Of a stretch of DNA of 21,561 nucleotides, positions 19,437-21,561 are shown in pieces (positions within the stretch are counted from its first letter, which is position 1; the number at the start of each line of letters is the position of its first letter). Source of the stretch: a virus. Made by a program: the position numbers and the translations under genes. The stretch is taken from IMG/VR virus record IMGVR_UViG_3300030329_005548, positions 1 to 21,561 of that record. One strand, 5' to 3'. The notes beneath the pieces were generated by a model. That model had not been told where the DNA came from, made no database searches, and saw nothing but the letters and a program-made list of their open reading frames with translations.

Positions 19437-19876
19437 ATTAATACATTGCAATTAAACATGATATCTGCTACTTGATAAGTAGTCTCATTATCTTCTAATT
19501 CTGGTTCATAATTCACAAAGCTTATAACTGCATCATTCCATTTATAACTAGAGGAAGGGCTATAGTTTGAATTATTGCCGATCAGGCGCTTAATGCGGTC
19601 TGCGTAATTCATAAGCTGTTCTAGATTATTTCTTCGTGAAAAAACGCCAGGTGTGCGTCTATAAAGCCTCATAAGGATACCATAGACCCTAATCTGATCT
19701 TCGGTAGTAGGCTGGTCAAGCTCATCTTGTACTGGGATCATTCTAAGGAAGAAATTTCCTCTGTTTTGAAAATCTTTATCGTAATATACTGGAAGTTTGT
19801 TGAACTCGCCCTTGATGAGCGATTCTAATGGCTCAATAACATTTGCCCTAAGAACTGAAGTGTATTGGGTAGCCAC
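19433..19876 (-). CDS. Tail completion / terminator-like protein, paralog A (147 aa)
   Basis: This shorter partner of the pair has the same layout: an N-terminal helix (VIEPLESLIKGEFNKLPVYY), an RGNFFLRMIPVQDEL strand pair, then a helical segment ending in ADRIKRLIG, and a closing strand region (AVISFVNYEPELEDNETTYQ). Its stop overlaps the next start (ATGA). Located between the connector-like gene and the tube gene it probably caps the tail or joins head and tail. Tandem duplication followed by divergence is the simplest reading. Confidence 0.65.
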   Translation of the reverse strand: MATQYTSVLRANVIEPLESLIKGEFNKLPVYYDKDFQNRGNFFLRMIPVQDELDQPTTEDQIRVYGILMRLYRRTPGVFSRRNNLEQLMNYADRIKRLIGNNSNYSPSSSYKWNDAVISFVNYEPELEDNETTYQVADIMFNCNVLI

Positions 19877-19879
19877 ACA

Positions 19880-20857
19880 CTATCTCCTACTGACTTGCTC
19901 AGATTTAACCGAGCCATGCTCTTCAGGTATTCCCATAACAATTATTGACCATTGATCGTTTGTTGTATATACTCCCTCGCCAAACCTGATTAGCATACCA
20001 TAAGCTAAAGTTTGATAATCGCCATTGATCTCATCACTTGCCACCACCTCATTCATTGCAAGTCCTGTGTCATTCTTAACAAATACGCTATATTTAACAC
20101 TAGTGTTCTCTGTACCTGCGGTGAATGTTCCACCAGCGGTGATCTTGACACGAACATCATCATAATCTACAGAAGGAAGTGCAGTTACTTTTGTATCTAA
20201 AATTCCGCCTGTAGTTGAGCCATTAACGCTCACAGGAGCGATACGACCTTCGTTTGCTTCGTAGCTTGATTCATTCCATAGATTATAATCACCGCGTTTA
20301 AGCATATCAAGCATACCATCGCCATCAGGTGAGATATAGCGCTCTTCTACGTCTTGAGCTTTCTCTGGGTCTACAGGGCGCATTAATTCAGCGCAAGCAA
20401 GTCCAGCGTTAGCATTTATAAGTACAAAGTCATATTCGCGACTGGATGCGCCTTGATCTTCTGATTTAGTGCGTTTAAAGATAGGTCTGTTTATATATGA
20501 GCGAATACGGTCTGCCTGCTCATTCACTACACGCTGTTTGACAGTAGCCCAATCTTCAGCAGCCTCATAGACCAAGTTATCAGGATCTACCGAGCTGTAA
20601 ACGTAAAGCGCATCTGCTGCTGAATCAAAATAAGCATCATCTGCTGAATCCACATCGCTTAATCCTGATTGCATATTCATCTCTTTGCCATCAATATAGC
20701 TTTGAGATACATAGCCACTATTAAAAGCCACATAGACATTAGTCGCATGCGATTGAAAGTTTTGAATTAATCGCTTACGATCATAATTGTCTATGTTGGG
20801 TTCTACCCCCATAAGATCCGTTGTAATATTGCAAAACGCTTCTACTCTTGTTGCCAT
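19880..20857 (-). CDS. Head-tail connector/neck-like structural protein (325 aa)
   Basis: The N-terminal ~190 residues are mostly helical and acidic (RVVNEQADRIRSYINRPIFK, then ACAELMRPVDPEKAQ), resembling head-tail adaptor proteins that line the portal. The C-terminal part (VRVKITAGGTFTAGTENTSV, then LIRFGEGVYTTNDQWSIIVM) is beta-rich, like an added decoration or Ig-like domain. Position between a small 76-aa gene and the tail-completion pair supports a connector. The start overlaps the previous stop by one base. The function is inferred from context and gross composition. Confidence 0.6.
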   Translation of the reverse strand: MATRVEAFCNITTDLMGVEPNIDNYDRKRLIQNFQSHATNVYVAFNSGYVSQSYIDGKEMNMQSGLSDVDSADDAYFDSAADALYVYSSVDPDNLVYEAAEDWATVKQRVVNEQADRIRSYINRPIFKRTKSEDQGASSREYDFVLINANAGLACAELMRPVDPEKAQDVEERYISPDGDGMLDMLKRGDYNLWNESSYEANEGRIAPVSVNGSTTGGILDTKVTALPSVDYDDVRVKITAGGTFTAGTENTSVKYSVFVKNDTGLAMNEVVASDEINGDYQTLAYGMLIRFGEGVYTTNDQWSIIVMGIPEEHGSVKSEQVSRR

Positions 20858-21087
20858 TATGCTAGTCCACTTTGATTGTCATTAAAGTAATTCATTTCAT
20901 TCACTTCTTCGAAGGCGCAAACAATGTCAGGAACTTTAAGCACTTCGATCATCGTCATTAAATTCGCGATCTTTTTAATTCCTGCTATCGAGGTATCATT
21001 ATCCATATCTTTTAAAATAGTCTTGTTCATCAATTTAATTGCTTTTATCCCATCCATTAAATTTTGCATTTCTTCAGCTAGTGTCAT
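20857..21087 (-). CDS. Small hypothetical structural-module protein (76 aa)
   Basis: A helical protein (EEMQNLMDGIKAIKLMNKTI, SIAGIKKIANLMTMIEVLKV) ending with acidic EEVNEMNYFNDNQSGLA. AAAAGGG lies 8 nt before the ATG. Its stop overlaps the connector start by one base, so the two are co-translated. No family is recognised. It could be a small connector or chaperone, but nothing direct shows it. Confidence 0.6.
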   Translation of the reverse strand: MTLAEEMQNLMDGIKAIKLMNKTILKDMDNDTSIAGIKKIANLMTMIEVLKVPDIVCAFEEVNEMNYFNDNQSGLA

Positions 21088-21109
21088 TACATAAACCCTT
21101 TTCGACTAC

Positions 21110-21561
21110 TTAGCGTAACCATTTAGTTACTTGCTCAATAAACTCTTCTGGATTCCCTTTTCCACCAGCATTGTAGTAATCTTTCCAGTAATCAGCCATA
21201 CCTTCAATCGTGTTGGGCATACGCTTTGGTACTCTCCAGTATTTAATTCTGCAATGGACAATACCAGCAGCTATATTCTTTTCTAAGATATCAGCCCAAA
21301 GGTCTAAATCGTATGTTTGCCAATGCTTTAGGTCGACCATACTAGCTTTAGCGCAACTTTGCATTAATGATTTTCTATGCGATAGGAAATGCTGACAATT
21401 ATCGACTGCGGTTGCAGGCTCTACTTGAAAGAACGATTTAGCTGGGCCATCATTCATCTGCGTAATGTATTCATAGCGAGACTCAATGATACCTGTAGCT
21501 AACACCATATCTACAGCGCCTTTGGAGGCATACTTATCGCCCATTGTACTGCAAGTACGCT
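21110..21561 (-). CDS. Muramidase/transglycosylase-like protein (5' end may lie outside window)
   Basis: The sequence ATGIIESRYE (E21 counted from ATG 21544) followed by GPAKSFFQVEPAT and a C-terminal DYYNAGGKGNPEEF...W matches the layout of lysozyme-like or transglycosylase-like domains (ES..., G-P-A-...-Q-x-E-P-x-T). E21 would be the acid catalyst. From ATG 21544 there are only 20 residues before that glutamate, fewer than expected, and the frame stays open to the window edge, so the true start may be further right. Placed at the head/connector end, it may be a virion-borne cell-wall enzyme rather than the lysis endolysin. Confidence 0.6.
   Translation of the reverse strand, partial: RTCSTMGDKYASKGAVDMVLATGIIESRYEYITQMNDGPAKSFFQVEPATAVDNCQHFLSHRKSLMQSCAKASMVDLKHWQTYDLDLWADILEKNIAAGIVHCRIKYWRVPKRMPNTIEGMADYWKDYYNAGGKGNPEEFIEQVTKWLR

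Overview
This window looks like about 21.5 kb of an AT-rich, uncultured, tailed (siphovirus-type) and probably temperate phage. The support is a tape-measure gene preceded by a gpG/gpGT-style frameshift gene, a tail tube, paired tail-completion proteins, a tyrosine integrase, a small Cro/C1-like helix-turn-helix protein, and a compact replication/recombination set (split primase and RepA-like helicase, SSB, Hjc-like resolvase, RecB/Cas4-like nuclease). Nothing in the sequence fixes the host. Dense packing, ATGA/TAATG overlaps and many tiny ORFs are typical of aquatic phages, but that is inference.

Layout, left to right. (1) Positions 1-2786 are rightward. They hold the 3' part of a class II glutamine-amidotransferase-like gene, a canonical type I hammerhead ribozyme that starts inside that gene's last codons, a 37-aa membrane peptide, a non-coding region of about 780 bp with two families of palindromic repeats, and an operon of six small unknown proteins. 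(2) A strong hairpin at 2797-2839 separates this from a leftward block (10450 down to 2804). That block carries, in order of transcription, an HTH regulator, a small protein containing a GC-rich hairpin, a membrane peptide, SSB, a Hjc-like resolvase, zinc-finger and other small proteins, Nmad1 (DUF1599), a GIY-YIG protein, a PD-(D/E)XK nuclease, a C5-cytosine methyltransferase spread over two reading frames, small proteins, primase and helicase. (3) Rightward 10589-12087 holds a possible ADP-ribosyltransferase-like protein and the integrase. It shares a promoter-like box with the left operon. (4) Leftward 21561 down to 12079 is the connector/tail module, from a muramidase-like protein to tail-tip proteins. 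It runs convergently into the integrase, with a 9-bp overlap of the two coding ends.

How the parts may work together: primase, helicase, SSB and the two nucleases replicate and recombine the genome. The methyltransferase, Nmad1 and perhaps the amidotransferase may modify DNA or nucleotides. The HTH protein and integrase point to lysogeny. The tail genes build a non-contractile tail. The most striking items outside ordinary annotation are the hammerhead ribozyme overlapping a stop codon, the duplicated bipartite promoter-like element with identical 25-nt spacing, the two palindromic repeat arrays, the frame-shifted methyltransferase, the R-S-E-like protein beside the integrase, and the A-AAA-AAG recoding site that fills an apparent 390-bp gene gap.
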